NCBI GenBank assembly: GCA_029721435.1
Contig: CM056586.1
Span: 71,963,607 to 72,027,606 of the forward strand
Reading direction: 5' to 3'
Source: Gymnothorax reevesii
Taxonomy: Eukaryota; Chordata; Actinopteri; Anguilliformes; Muraenidae
DNA: 64,000 nucleotides
Within the stretch, counting starts at the first letter, position 1. The number at the start of each line of letters is the position of its first letter. The position numbers and the translations under genes are program-made. Shown one piece after another: positions 57,701 to 61,895 of the stretch. The notes below the pieces were generated by a model. The model was not told the origin of the DNA. It made no database searches and saw only the letters and a list, made by a program, of their open reading frames with translations.

Positions 57701-59378
57701 ATTTTTATTATAATTAGAATCATCACTTTCTCAGCATTTTGCGGCTGCCCCCTTGGCTTGTATGACTGCCTGAAGTCTCCGCGGCATCGATTTGACCAGC
57801 TTGTCACAAGTTTCCGCACTCACAGCTTCCCAGGCAGTGGCGATGTTTTGCTTCAGTTGGTCCAGCGTAGTCGGCTTTCTGTCACGAATTTTCCGCTTGA
57901 CAATGGCCCAAAGGTTTTCAATAACATTGAGGTCAGGCGAGTTTGCCGGCCATGCCAAAACTTCAAGTTGTTTTTCGACGAACCAATCTTTGGTCTACTT
58001 TGGCGCATGAGCCGGTGCAAGATCCTGTTGAAATATGAGGTCTTCTTCGCCAAACTGTCCCTCAACAGTCGGAATCAGGAACGTTTCCAGAACATCTTGG
58101 TATACGGCAGCCTTGACAGTCTTGAGGAAGCAGAGTTTCCCTACACCCCGAGCGGACATGCATCCCCAGACCATAACGCTCTGGGGAGACTTAACGCATC
58201 TTTTTACGCACTCGTGATTGTAGGTTTCGCCACCACGACGCCAGACACGAGGACCTTGGTCACCGAAGGTGATGCAAAAGCGTGATTCGTCACTGAAAAC
58301 CACTTTCTGTCAGTCTTCAGCAGTCCACTCGCCGTGTTCTTTGGCCCACTTCAGCCGTTTCTCCATTTGTTTCTTGTTCGGTTTTACTGCTGGAACGCGA
58401 GATTTGAAGCAGAGTTCGCGCAGACGACGGTAAGTGGTTGATCTCGAGACGTTAGCGCCGGTCTGCTCGTTCTACAAGTCGCTGAGCTCAGAAGTGGACT
58501 TGAACCGGTTGCTGACTGCGATCTTTCTCAGCTGCTTGTTGTCACAAGCAGAAGTTTTTCGGATGCCGGAACAGTTGGTGCGCTTGCTGCAGTCTTTCTT
58601 TAGAGCTTTGCAGATGGAAGACTGGCTGATGCCGAGCTGCTCAGCAATTTTAGTTCGGGTCAAGCCTTGTTAGCGAAGGGCTTGAATTTGAGTCACTATT
58701 CCGGTTGAGAGGTTGCGCTGCTGACCCATGATTGATTTTACAACTTAGAAATTCTACTCAACCCTTCCTTTATACTGCACAGTGAACACTCTTCACAGAA
58801 AACAAAAATTCGAGCACTTATTCTAATTCAATGAAATGACTTATGAATTATTCTAATTCAATGAAACAACAGTGTCACAGTTAAATGGCCTAAATGGGCC
58901 TTTTGGAAAGCTCAGCTGAGCAAATTTTTTACAGGTAGCGAGTTCTGTGAATACTCTAACTAGTAGGACAGGCGCAGTGAACACCTGATTTGCTTTCTGC
59001 ACAAAAAATGCATTAAGAAAATGTAACGATTGCGCTATCTCAAATTATTCTAATTCGTTGACCAGCACTTGTAGATAAAGAAATCTGTCCATGAAATCCG
59101 GGGTGAAGAGCCGCAATAGCGCTTGTATGCATCAAACAGCCAAGGGAAATTTGGGTCCCAGTGTCAAATCTAAATGCTGCGCAGACCTTCATTTGTATAA
59201 GCGAGCAACTACTGAGCATCACATAAAGCTGTTAAAACCAAGGTATTGTTCAAAGAACAGTACTTACATTGTTATTGCGTGTCTCCACTGCTGGGAATTT
59301 CCGGACAATAAACTTAACAGCCGATTCCAGGTTTTTGTCGACAAGGTAGGACGGCTTTGCTTTTGGGTCCCCACATGC
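15676..59378 (-). CDS. nckap1: Nck-associated protein 1 (NAP1/Hem family), exons 2-31; first exon outside the window
   Basis: Thirty exons on the minus strand join without frame break to 1092 codons plus TGA (15676-15678). The product is the NAP1 subunit of the WAVE regulatory complex, which with CYFIP/Sra1, Abi, BRK1 and WAVE links Rac and membrane signals to Arp2/3-driven actin branching in lamellipodia. The translation matches vertebrate NCKAP1 from residue 37 to the C-terminus almost without gaps; adding the missing 36 residues gives 1128, the human length. All introns are GT-AG. Seen in order: [66 protein letters not shown], a basic [17 protein letters not shown] loop, and the end [13 protein letters not shown]. 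The ubiquitous paralogue is preferred over blood-specific NCKAP1L because of residue-level match and because frzb is its known neighbour. Exon 1 was searched for between 59379 and 64000 and not seen. Confidence 0.97.
16021..16110 (-). CDS. nckap1: nckap1 exon 30 (residues ~1061-1090)
   Basis: 90 nt, [20 protein letters not shown] through YLLIDM. Acceptor GTGTTTCAG, donor ATG|GTGAGT; phase 0. Confidence 0.96.
17310..18260 (+). pseudogene. LINE reverse-transcriptase remnant (L2/Rex1-like)
   Basis: Plus-strand fragments in shifting frames show reverse-transcriptase landmarks: [20 protein letters not shown] at about 17313, then [16 protein letters not shown] at about 17480, and a C-terminal [18 protein letters not shown] near 18130. 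Stops and frameshifts separate them, so it is dead and 5' truncated. The clade is a guess from the motif wording. Confidence 0.8.
18496..18656 (-). repeat. Retroposon 3'-tail copy B
   Basis: Second copy of the repeat at 11503-11745, sharing ATTTGTCCTCTGCATTTGAC and CTATAGTTAGGAGCAGTGGG. Shorter than copy A and in the same orientation. Confidence 0.75.
19479..20850 (+). mobile_element. Degenerate Tc1-like transposon
   Basis: Ends are imperfect inverted repeats next to TA: AACTCAAGAATTCC...AAAGTTGGCAT on the left, opposed to GTGCCAACTTCTTTGGAATTGGGGTT on the right. A plus-strand trace of the [14 protein letters not shown] motif survives near 20228. About 1.37 kb, with no intact frame. Same end sequence family as the copy at 8003-11231. 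Confidence 0.65.
20893..21002 (-). CDS. nckap1: nckap1 exon 29 (residues ~1024-1060)
   Basis: 110 nt, [20 protein letters not shown] through LKEFLA. Acceptor ATTTTTAAG, donor GCT|GTAAGT; leaves in phase 0. Confidence 0.96.
21195..21311 (-). CDS. nckap1: nckap1 exon 28 (residues ~985-1024)
   Basis: 117 nt, [20 protein letters not shown] through QYSPAIE; leaves in phase 1. Acceptor ATCAACAG, donor GAAG|GTGACG. Confidence 0.96.
21312..22830 (-). other. nckap1 intron 27
   Basis: 1.5 kb intron. A plus-strand open frame at 22218-22571 has no recognisable motif or splice support. No clear repeat apart from a poly-T run near 22789. Confidence 0.7.
22831..22924 (-). CDS. nckap1: nckap1 exon 27 (residues ~954-985)
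   Basis: 94 nt, [20 protein letters not shown] through LSSQKS; leaves in phase 1. Acceptor TGTTCCAG, donor CCG|GTAAGG. Confidence 0.96.
23004..23084 (-). CDS. nckap1: nckap1 exon 26 (residues ~927-953)
   Basis: 81 nt, [20 protein letters not shown] through ETDMK. Acceptor GTTTTAAG, donor AAG|GTAAAA; phase 0. Confidence 0.95.
23229..23311 (-). CDS. nckap1: nckap1 exon 25 (residues ~899-926)
   Basis: 83 nt, [20 protein letters not shown] through EALRD. Acceptor TTTTCTAG, donor GAT|GTAAGTG; leaves in phase 0. Confidence 0.96.
23660..23753 (-). CDS. nckap1: nckap1 exon 24 (residues ~868-899)
   Basis: 94 nt, [20 protein letters not shown] through LFKKLS; leaves in phase 1. Acceptor CTGATAG, donor CAT|GTTAGT (less usual donor, set by the frame of exon 25). 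Confidence 0.94.
23754..24861 (-). other. nckap1 intron 23 with repeat remnants
   Basis: Begins near 23940 with a piggyBac/MITE-like TTTAACCCTTTTCCCCCC and contains a short plus-strand frame from 24183 ([18 protein letters not shown], soon stopped) followed by an AATAAAG near 24462. This resembles an internally deleted DNA element with only the start and end of a gene. 24660-24780 holds an antisense LINE 3' tail (TTTTATTTTGAACATAAATA, AAAAAGGAGTAGG). Confidence 0.5.
24862..24959 (-). CDS. nckap1: nckap1 exon 23 (residues ~835-867)
   Basis: 98 nt, [20 protein letters not shown] through QVAELK. Acceptor TTTCACAG, donor CAAG|GTGAGA; leaves in phase 0. Confidence 0.96.
25385..25515 (-). CDS. nckap1: nckap1 exon 22 (residues ~791-835)
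   Basis: 131 nt, [20 protein letters not shown] through AEEYSDIS; leaves in phase 1. Acceptor TTTTGTAG, donor TCTG|GTGAGT. Confidence 0.96.
25942..26160 (-). CDS. nckap1: nckap1 exon 21 (residues ~718-791)
   Basis: 219 nt, the longest exon: [20 protein letters not shown] through PTITSLYTN. Acceptor ATCTCAG, donor ACTG|GTGAGA; leaves in phase 2. Confidence 0.97.
26990..27121 (-). CDS. nckap1: nckap1 exon 20 (residues ~674-718)
   Basis: 132 nt, [20 protein letters not shown] through HLELRFT. Acceptor TTCCTCAG, donor CAA|GTGAGT; phase 2. I recall HLEIRFT in human. Confidence 0.96.
28190..29690 (-). pseudogene. piggyBac-like (PGBD4-type) transposase pseudogene
   Basis: Minus-strand frames recall the piggyBac transposase. 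From 28875 down: [12 protein letters not shown], a stop in place of Trp, then [31 protein letters not shown], and [19 protein letters not shown]. From about 28430: a shifted frame with [17 protein letters not shown] sequence and a C-terminal [14 protein letters not shown]. An acidic N-terminal part lies at 29360-29668 ([15 protein letters not shown]). The element is broken by several stops and frame changes and is not functional. Ends and TTAA target sites were not resolved. Confidence 0.8.
30817..32427 (-). mobile_element. Full-length Tc1 transposon with ~150-200 bp inverted repeats
   Basis: Flanked by TA at 30817 and 32427. The terminal inverted repeats begin CAAAACCCAAAACCAGTGAA and extend at least to TTCAATTGAATACA and AACTTGTCTTTGATG-like sequence, nearly identical on both sides. 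1.6 kb is the normal size for a fish Tc1 element. Near-identical ends suggest a relatively young insertion. It encodes a damaged transposase on the minus strand. Confidence 0.93.
31191..31988 (-). pseudogene. Tc1 transposase, DD34E, disabled
   Basis: Cut-and-paste transposase of the Tc1/mariner family. The open part (about 31191-31874, 227 residues) has all three catalytic residues: Asp in LWSDESTFQ, Asp in FQQDNAKPH and, 34 residues on, Glu in [12 protein letters not shown]. Upstream the same frame meets a TGA at 31986-31988 inside the helix-turn-helix region, and further up an extra base shifts the frame of the start ([12 protein letters not shown] near 32080). Downstream a TAA at 31191-31193 cuts off the last ~35 residues, whose remnant [10 protein letters not shown] is still readable. 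Confidence 0.92.
32594..34032. mobile_element. Non-autonomous element with ~80-bp inverted ends and internal minisatellite
   Basis: The left end GGCGTAGCCAGAGGGTGGGC with AATTAGTCCTGGCTAGTTCT is opposed by its reverse complement at 33950-34030. Internally, 32680-32770 is repeated in inverted orientation at about 33180-33290 (CATATGCGATCTAA-type motif). No coding capacity. Related sequence at 4311-4520. Between the inverted copies and the right end lies a tandem array (33311-33900). Confidence 0.8.
33311..33900 (+). repeat. Minisatellite, ~144-bp unit, four copies plus part of a fifth
   Basis: Each unit contains GGTCAAGGTC, a CTAAGGTCAAAGGTCAAATC-like stretch, GCACATCTATGGGTCATA, GAGTTACCATTCCAAATTTG and GGTGAAGCTGC...GAGTAC. 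Unit starts are near 33311, 33453, 33597 and 33745. The fourth unit is shorter and the fifth is truncated. Confidence 0.9.
35512..35651 (-). CDS. nckap1: nckap1 exon 19 (residues ~628-674)
   Basis: 140 nt, [20 protein letters not shown] through [10 protein letters not shown], including the lysine-rich loop typical of NCKAP1. Acceptor GAAACAG, donor CAA|GTAAGC; leaves in phase 2. Confidence 0.97.
36038..36157 (-). CDS. nckap1: nckap1 exon 18 (residues ~588-627)
   Basis: 120 nt, [20 protein letters not shown] through EQCTLSDQ. Acceptor CTCTGCAG, donor CAG|GTGCGG; phase 0. Confidence 0.96.
37139..37271 (-). CDS. nckap1: nckap1 exon 17 (residues ~543-587)
   Basis: 133 nt, [20 protein letters not shown] through HELCPEE. 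Acceptor CTGATAG, donor GAG|GTAATC; leaves in phase 0. Confidence 0.96.
37272..39659 (-). other. nckap1 introns 15 and 16 region outside exon 16
   Basis: Apart from exon 16 (38057-38202) nothing coding is supported. A C-run is at 39580-39588. A plus-strand open frame at 39156-39479 lacks recognisable motifs. Confidence 0.6.
38057..38202 (-). CDS. nckap1: nckap1 exon 16 (residues ~495-543)
   Basis: 146 nt, [20 protein letters not shown] through ETSDLSIF; leaves in phase 2. Acceptor GAAACAG, donor TCTG|GTGAAA. Confidence 0.95.
39660..39718 (-). CDS. nckap1: nckap1 exon 15 (residues ~475-494)
   Basis: 59 nt, [19 protein letters not shown]. Acceptor GTTGCAG, donor CAG|GTGAGC; leaves in phase 0. 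Confidence 0.96.
40074..40155 (-). CDS. nckap1: nckap1 exon 14 (residues ~448-475)
   Basis: 82 nt, [20 protein letters not shown] through NVKQ; leaves in phase 1. Acceptor TATTCCAG, donor CAAG|GTAATT. Confidence 0.96.
40471..40603 (-). CDS. nckap1: nckap1 exon 13 (residues ~403-447)
   Basis: 133 nt, [20 protein letters not shown] through VVLNELVQ. Acceptor GTTTTCCAG, donor CAG|GTGAGG; leaves in phase 0. Confidence 0.97.
40604..42593 (-). other. nckap1 intron 12
   Basis: 2 kb intron holding one fish interspersed repeat (41075-41350). Elsewhere I see no gene or clear repeat. Confidence 0.7.
41075..41350 (+). repeat. Common fish interspersed repeat (LINE/SINE 3' region)
   Basis: Contains GCATGTTCCCTGTGTGT, GGTTTCCTTCGGCTACTCTG, CCCTGTGATGGATTGGCGAG, GAGACGGACTCCAGCTGCC and ends in a GGATGAATGGATGGATT tail. 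This consensus-like series is very frequent in fish genomes. A related copy lies inverted at 43498-43735. Confidence 0.7.
42594..42700 (-). CDS. nckap1: nckap1 exon 12 (residues ~368-403)
   Basis: 107 nt, [20 protein letters not shown] through DDFID; leaves in phase 2. Acceptor TGTCCGCAG, donor CAA|GTAAGA. Confidence 0.96.
43208..43440 (+). pseudogene. Tc1-like transposase fragment
   Basis: Plus-strand frame with [20 protein letters not shown] and [20 protein letters not shown] aligns to the [27 protein letters not shown] part of the Tc1 copy at 30817. Only this middle segment of the gene is present. Confidence 0.7.
43498..43735 (-). repeat. Interspersed repeat, inverted relative to 41075-41350
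   Basis: Contains TTGGCAATTTAGAGTCTCCA, TGTCTTTGGACTGCAGTAGG and GAGAACGCGTGAACTCCAGA, the reverse strand of the start of the same fish repeat family. Sits in nckap1 intron 11. Confidence 0.65.
44132..44228 (-). CDS. nckap1: nckap1 exon 11 (residues ~335-367)
   Basis: 97 nt, [20 protein letters not shown] through LLGPK. Acceptor TTCATGAAG (weak pyrimidine tract), donor AAAG|GTACTG; leaves in phase 0. Confidence 0.95.
44332..44388 (-). CDS. nckap1: nckap1 exon 10 (residues ~316-335)
   Basis: 57 nt, [18 protein letters not shown]. Acceptor ATACTGCAG, donor GC|GTAAGT, phase 2. Intron 10 following it is only 103 bp. Confidence 0.95.
44429..44618 (+). mobile_element. TTAA-flanked MITE, copy 1 (piggyBac-like ends)
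   Basis: 190 bp bounded by TTAACCCCCTAGGGGCGCT and CGCTCTAAGGGTTAA, imperfect inverted ends with TTAA at both borders, as expected for piggyBac-type insertions. It begins about 41 bp upstream of the exon 10 acceptor. Confidence 0.75.
45184..45356 (-). mobile_element. TTAA-flanked MITE, copy 2, opposite orientation
   Basis: TTAACCCTTGAAGCGCTGAA at one end, TTAGCGTTCTAAGGGTTGA at the other (TTAA decayed to TTGA). It is the reverse complement of copy 1 with moderate divergence. It ends about 49 bp from the exon 9 donor. Confidence 0.75.
45405..45561 (-). CDS. nckap1: nckap1 exon 9 (residues ~264-316)
   Basis: 157 nt, [20 protein letters not shown] through [10 protein letters not shown]. Acceptor CTACACAG, donor AGGGG|GTACGG, phase 2. 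The donor is only about 49 bp from one arm of an inverted MITE pair in the next intron. Confidence 0.95.
45803..45851 (-). CDS. nckap1: nckap1 exon 8 (residues ~248-264)
   Basis: 49 nt, [16 protein letters not shown] plus the first base of Phe. Acceptor TGTTTCAG, donor GTAT|GTAAGTG. Short exon fixed by phase and family match. Confidence 0.95.
45852..48252 (-). other. nckap1 intron 7
   Basis: 2.4 kb. Contains a repeat at 46247-46712 and a poly-A/CA stretch at 47570-47597. No exon or RNA gene seen. Confidence 0.7.
46247..46712. repeat. Fish interspersed repeat with inverted ends
   Basis: Starts GAGGCCCATGGGCCTAAACG with GGTCACCTGAG and ends CACTTTGGGACTTTGTCTCA with GGTGACCG, so the ends are imperfectly inverted. 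The right part has TTTTACTGAAATCGGGTCAG and an ACGCACGACGCCGGAC stretch. A non-coding DNA element is likely; family not determined. Confidence 0.6.
48253..48390 (-). CDS. nckap1: nckap1 exon 7 (residues ~202-247)
   Basis: 138 nt, [20 protein letters not shown] through NPAQSDT, identical to the mammalian protein as I recall it. Acceptor TTGTGCAG, donor ACA|GTGAGT; phase 0. Confidence 0.97.
48489..48579 (-). CDS. nckap1: nckap1 exon 6 (residues ~171-201)
   Basis: 91 nt, [20 protein letters not shown] through EFVPHGK. Acceptor TCTCCAG, donor AAAG|GTGAAT; leaves in phase 0. Confidence 0.96.
48843..48985 (-). CDS. nckap1: nckap1 exon 5 (residues ~124-171)
   Basis: 143 nt, [20 protein letters not shown] through HEMTHGS; leaves in phase 2 (AG|) to complete Ser with exon 6. 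Acceptor GCTATAG, donor CAAG|GTACCT. Confidence 0.95.
49101..49157 (-). CDS. nckap1: nckap1 exon 4 (residues ~105-123)
   Basis: 57 nt, [19 protein letters not shown]. Acceptor TCTCTAAG, donor ATT|GTAAGTC; phase 0. Confidence 0.95.
49390..49482 (-). CDS. nckap1: nckap1 exon 3 (residues ~74-104)
   Basis: 93 nt, encoding [20 protein letters not shown] through VMEFK. Acceptor CTCTGCAG, donor AAG|GTGAGT; phase 0. Confidence 0.96.
51290..51560 (-). other. Insertion in the Tc1 element with an unrecognised protein-like reading frame
   Basis: Tc1 similarity stops near 51290 and resumes near 51563. In between, the minus strand reads a protein-like segment of about 60 codons ([20 protein letters not shown], then [20 protein letters not shown] and [14 protein letters not shown]) ending at TAA 51371-51373, preceded by an acceptor-like CACAAACAG. 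On the plus strand GGTTCGAATCC at 51293-51303 fits a pol III B box. It could be a SINE, a captured exon or a processed pseudogene. I do not recognise the protein. Confidence 0.4.
51563..52130 (+). pseudogene. Tc1 transposase catalytic part, frameshifted
   Basis: Fragments in three frames give, in order, [53 protein letters not shown] and [11 protein letters not shown]. The catalytic Asp, Asp and Glu are each still present but lie in different frames. The helix-turn-helix part lies further upstream (50970-51280). Confidence 0.85.
52245..53120 (+). mobile_element. 5'-truncated LINE inserted in the Tc1 element
   Basis: Plus-strand frames show the end of a reverse transcriptase: [44 protein letters not shown], and a C-terminal [14 protein letters not shown] (about 52765). 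Then comes an AT-rich 3' UTR ending in AATTTCCCTCTTGGGATAAA with AATAAAGTCGTCTG. The layout is that of L2/Rex1-like fish LINEs; stops and shifts show it is dead. Confidence 0.8.
54887..55003 (+). pseudogene. THAP-like zinc-finger start of a transposase remnant
   Basis: ATG at 54887 opens a 38-codon frame [20 protein letters not shown], then [18 protein letters not shown] and TAG. The MPxxCxAxGC...HxFPKD pattern is the start of a THAP domain, found in P-element, Kolobok and some Harbinger-related transposases. The first zinc ligand Cys is Ser here (AGT), and the domain is cut before the second half. The surrounding 54610-55720 probably belongs to the same dead element. Confidence 0.6.
56791..57362. 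mobile_element. MITE with 18-bp perfect inverted ends
   Basis: CTGTCTCATTTGCAAGGA at 56791-56808 and its exact reverse complement at 57345-57362. The inversion continues imperfectly inward (GCATCCTA versus TAGGACGC). 572 bp, no coding frame. Flanks share CCACAG on both sides, a possible target duplication. Confidence 0.75.
57446..59073 (-). mobile_element. Nearly complete Tc1/mariner transposon with ~225-bp inverted repeats
   Basis: TA-flanked; ends CAAGTGCTGGTCAACAAATT and AATTCGTTGACCAGCACTTG. The inverted repeats run about 225 bp with few differences (shared inner motifs AAGCTCAGCTG, GGCCTAAATGG, ATTCTAATTCAATGAAA). 1628 bp. It carries a single transposase gene on the minus strand. Inserted 195 bp from nckap1 exon 2. 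Confidence 0.95.
57731..58729 (-). pseudogene. Tc1/mariner transposase with four in-frame stops, no frameshift
   Basis: ATG at 58727-58729 and a final TGA at 57731-57733 lie in one frame, 332 codons apart, a normal length. Helix-turn-helix part: [19 protein letters not shown]. Catalytic Asp in [10 protein letters not shown], second Asp in FQQDLAPAH, and Glu exactly 34 residues later in [12 protein letters not shown] (DD34E). Four nonsense codons interrupt it: TAA 58670-58672, TAG 58472-58474, TGA 58310-58312, TAG 57995-57997. It cannot make transposase as read here. Confidence 0.93.
59268..59378 (-). CDS. nckap1: nckap1 exon 2 (residues ~37-73)
   Basis: 111 nt, 37 codons, starting [20 protein letters not shown]. 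Acceptor TTTTAG|GCA, donor AAT|GTAAGTAC; phase 0 on both sides. First exon of the gene present in the window. A Tc1/mariner element ends 195 bp downstream of its donor. Confidence 0.96.
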
Positions 59379-59605
59379 CTAAAACAGAGATGGAAGAAAG
59401 ACAACAAACAGAAACCGGTAAAGTATCACAGTCAGTGCGCTAATTCACATCACACTTTCTCTGTGCTGTTGGCAGGCAGTGGTCAGGAACATTTCAGTGA
59501 CGCAGTGATTGAATGAGCAGGTGCACAGGAGTTCATTCACAGCAGGAAAATGCAATGACACAGGAACAGGAGCAAACAGAAAGATGGACAGGAGTAGTAC
59601 AGAAG

Positions 59606-59720
59606 AATGAAAGAAAGAAAAAAGAAAGAGAGAGAAAAAGAAAAAGACTGAAGCAGGTGAACGGGAGAGAGACAGAAAGAGAGCCGGCGAGAGGGGAAGA
59701 GTTAGAGAGAGGTCCTCTAT
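59606..59720 (+). repeat. Purine-rich low-complexity tract
   Basis: Mostly GAAA/GAGA units on the plus strand (AAAGAAAGAAAAAAGAAAGA and similar). In the nckap1 transcript it would be a long pyrimidine tract about 230 bp upstream of exon 2. Confidence 0.8.
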
Positions 59721-60773
59721 GGAGACGGCAGACTACAGGAACGTTCAAAGCAGTTGGTGCAACTCAGAAGAACCTACAACCTAGAAGGTCCTACAAGAAG
59801 AAAAGGTGGGTTGTTTATTATAAACATGGGATCTGCTTGTCAGTCGAATGGCACCCACTGCATGATCAATGTCTGACAGACTTCGGATTTGGAAAATAGG
59901 CAGATATGCAGTTGAGGTAGGGAAGTGTACGGTCACATGGTTCATAGGGTGTCCTACATGCTACTACTACTCCGATTTAAAAAAATTAAGTCACAATATA
60001 TATGCAAAGTTCACATGACAAACTGTTTGATTTCGCACTTGAAGTATTCATCACATTGTACAACAAAAAAGCTGCTGAAACCACATCATGATGCAAATGT
60101 ATAACCTTAACAGAGTTGCCAGAGCTGAAGAGGACTTAGCGCTTCATGCGATCAAGGCTGATGTACACACACGTGCACACACACTGGTCACACAGAATGT
60201 CTATGATGCAGCCGACAGCTGCTTTCATTTTGCATAATCGCGCTCGACATCGGCAGAGTAAAAAGCACTGCTTTCCGTAATACAAGACCCCATTCCTCTT
60301 TACTCCAGTCAATACATACTGTCCGTTCTTTCTGTCTTTAGATAAAAGGCTTTAAAAACTTTTGCAGAGATCATTCCTAAATTGGAGCAATATGCAACAC
60401 GAAATTGCCCAGTTTCCTTTATTTCTGAAAAGAATAATTACTGAGTGACTAGAGAACTTGAAATTGGAGCTCAAAAGTTGGAACTATAAACCTTAAACTT
60501 AGTAAAGACCAATTGGACACCGTTTAGAGTGTCATGCAAAAAAGGAAAAACAATCTACATTTACAACTATTGCCCCTCTTCCTTGTGCAATAAAGGTTTA
60601 ACTTTATACAATTACCCCACCTCAGTCAGACTCCAGTCAGACGCTATAATGTCTGCATCAGAGAAAGTTAAAATAATAAAAGACCTCTTAAATTGTTCCA
60701 AAACTCTGTGATAAGTGGCTGCAATTGATCAGCAGTCCTCACACCAGACAAAAACTCAGATTCTGCCAAACCA

Positions 60774-60782
60774 CCCCCCCCC

Positions 60783-60836
<54 letters not shown>
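60774..60836 (+). repeat. C-run followed by (CA)n microsatellite
   Basis: About 12 C then about 26 CA repeats, uninterrupted. Spurious open frames on both strands run through it. Confidence 0.97.
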
Positions 60837-60839
<3 letters not shown>

Positions 60840-61606
60840 ACACCCAAAGATCTTTTCTCTGGTCTCTGCAGCAGTACTGCCAGTTACAGAGAGAGAAGTC
60901 ATGGAATATGAGACTGGGCGGAGGGCAGGAGGAAAATGGGGTCGGGTTGGAATTTGGGGGTGAAAAGCTGTGCAAACCTTCCAAACTTGTCCTTGCTGGG
61001 GGAAGCATTGTAACAGAAGAGAGAGAAAATTGCATGTAAAACACAGGTCTCCAATATCTAACATGCATGTCTGCGTACTGACAATTAGCTTAGGGAACTG
61101 CTGCCAGATTTTGTTTCTGGCAGACAAAAAGGTTGGCTGCTTTACATTTCCCAGACAGAGAAAATAATGCTGCTTTAGTTTTCAGTCCAGGCCATTCAAA
61201 TAAAGAGCAGCATAGCAGGGTTCCCACAGCTAATGTAGGCCCACACACCACCGGGGCTGGGTGCACTGCACATACACTACATAGGATGTCAATGCACTTG
61301 GGTCAGAGGAGCAGGAAATATGCAATTAATAAAAAAGGAGAGAATCATGCATGTGGGACAAAGGAACTGAGTACATTCCCTCCAACGGAGGGTGGAGGAT
61401 CTCCAAAAAACTACAAAGAACAAACAAGGCAAAGAGAACATCGCAAAATATAGCAGCCTTAAAAACTCAGATGCATCACATTTTCATTACCTCACCCTGC
61501 ACTAAAAGTACATTTATCCCTGCCAGCAGACTTCCGCTAGCCCACTTACAGCCACAAATTTTAATAAACCTTTTACAGTCTGAGCAATCTAGTGTTCTCC
61601 AGATCG

Positions 61607-61895
61607 ATAGAATTCCGAGGGCCCTGACATTTAAAACGAGGCACTGAGAACTTTGAAAATGCACAGGTAGTTTATTATGAATAAATGAATAATGAATAGG
61701 AAGGATAGGGGAACAGATTGCAATCTATTCGTTCGTGCTCATCAATCAACTTATCTTGACTTTCAAGATGGAGGCGGCTGGAAACTACCTCAAGGTACTG
61801 TTTGCATAAACAGTCGTTTTTAATAAACTGCCTGTGCATTTTGAAATTTCTCAGTGCCTCGTTTTAAATATCAGGGCCCTCAAAATTCTACCGAT
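61607..61895. repeat. Foldback repeat, ~72-bp arms
   Basis: 61607-61678 (GAGGGCCCTGACATTTAAAA, CGAGGCACTGAGAA, AAAATGCACAGG, AGTTTATTA) is opposed by its reverse complement at about 61820-61895 with a handful of mismatches. Probably a MITE. Confidence 0.8.

Larger units (their letters stand above)
49483..59267 (-). other. nckap1 intron 2
   Basis: 9.8 kb, the longest intron in the window and rich in mobile elements: nested Tc1 and LINE (50655-53248), a THAP-type relic (54887-55003), a MITE (56791-57362) and a Tc1/mariner copy (57446-59073). 53250-54600 shows nothing identifiable. Confidence 0.75.

Noticed and set aside
57758..58285. 175-codon plus-strand frame in the Tc1/mariner element
   Set aside because: Antisense shadow of the transposase; the minus strand carries the DD34E motifs.
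59513..59899. 128-codon plus-strand open frame rich in Glu, Arg and Lys
   Set aside because: It is the translation of the purine tract; no domain, no splice support, antisense to an nckap1 intron.
60715..61127. Several 80-120 codon frames on both strands with His-Thr or Cys-Val repeats
   Set aside because: They run through the (CA)n microsatellite and have no coding features.
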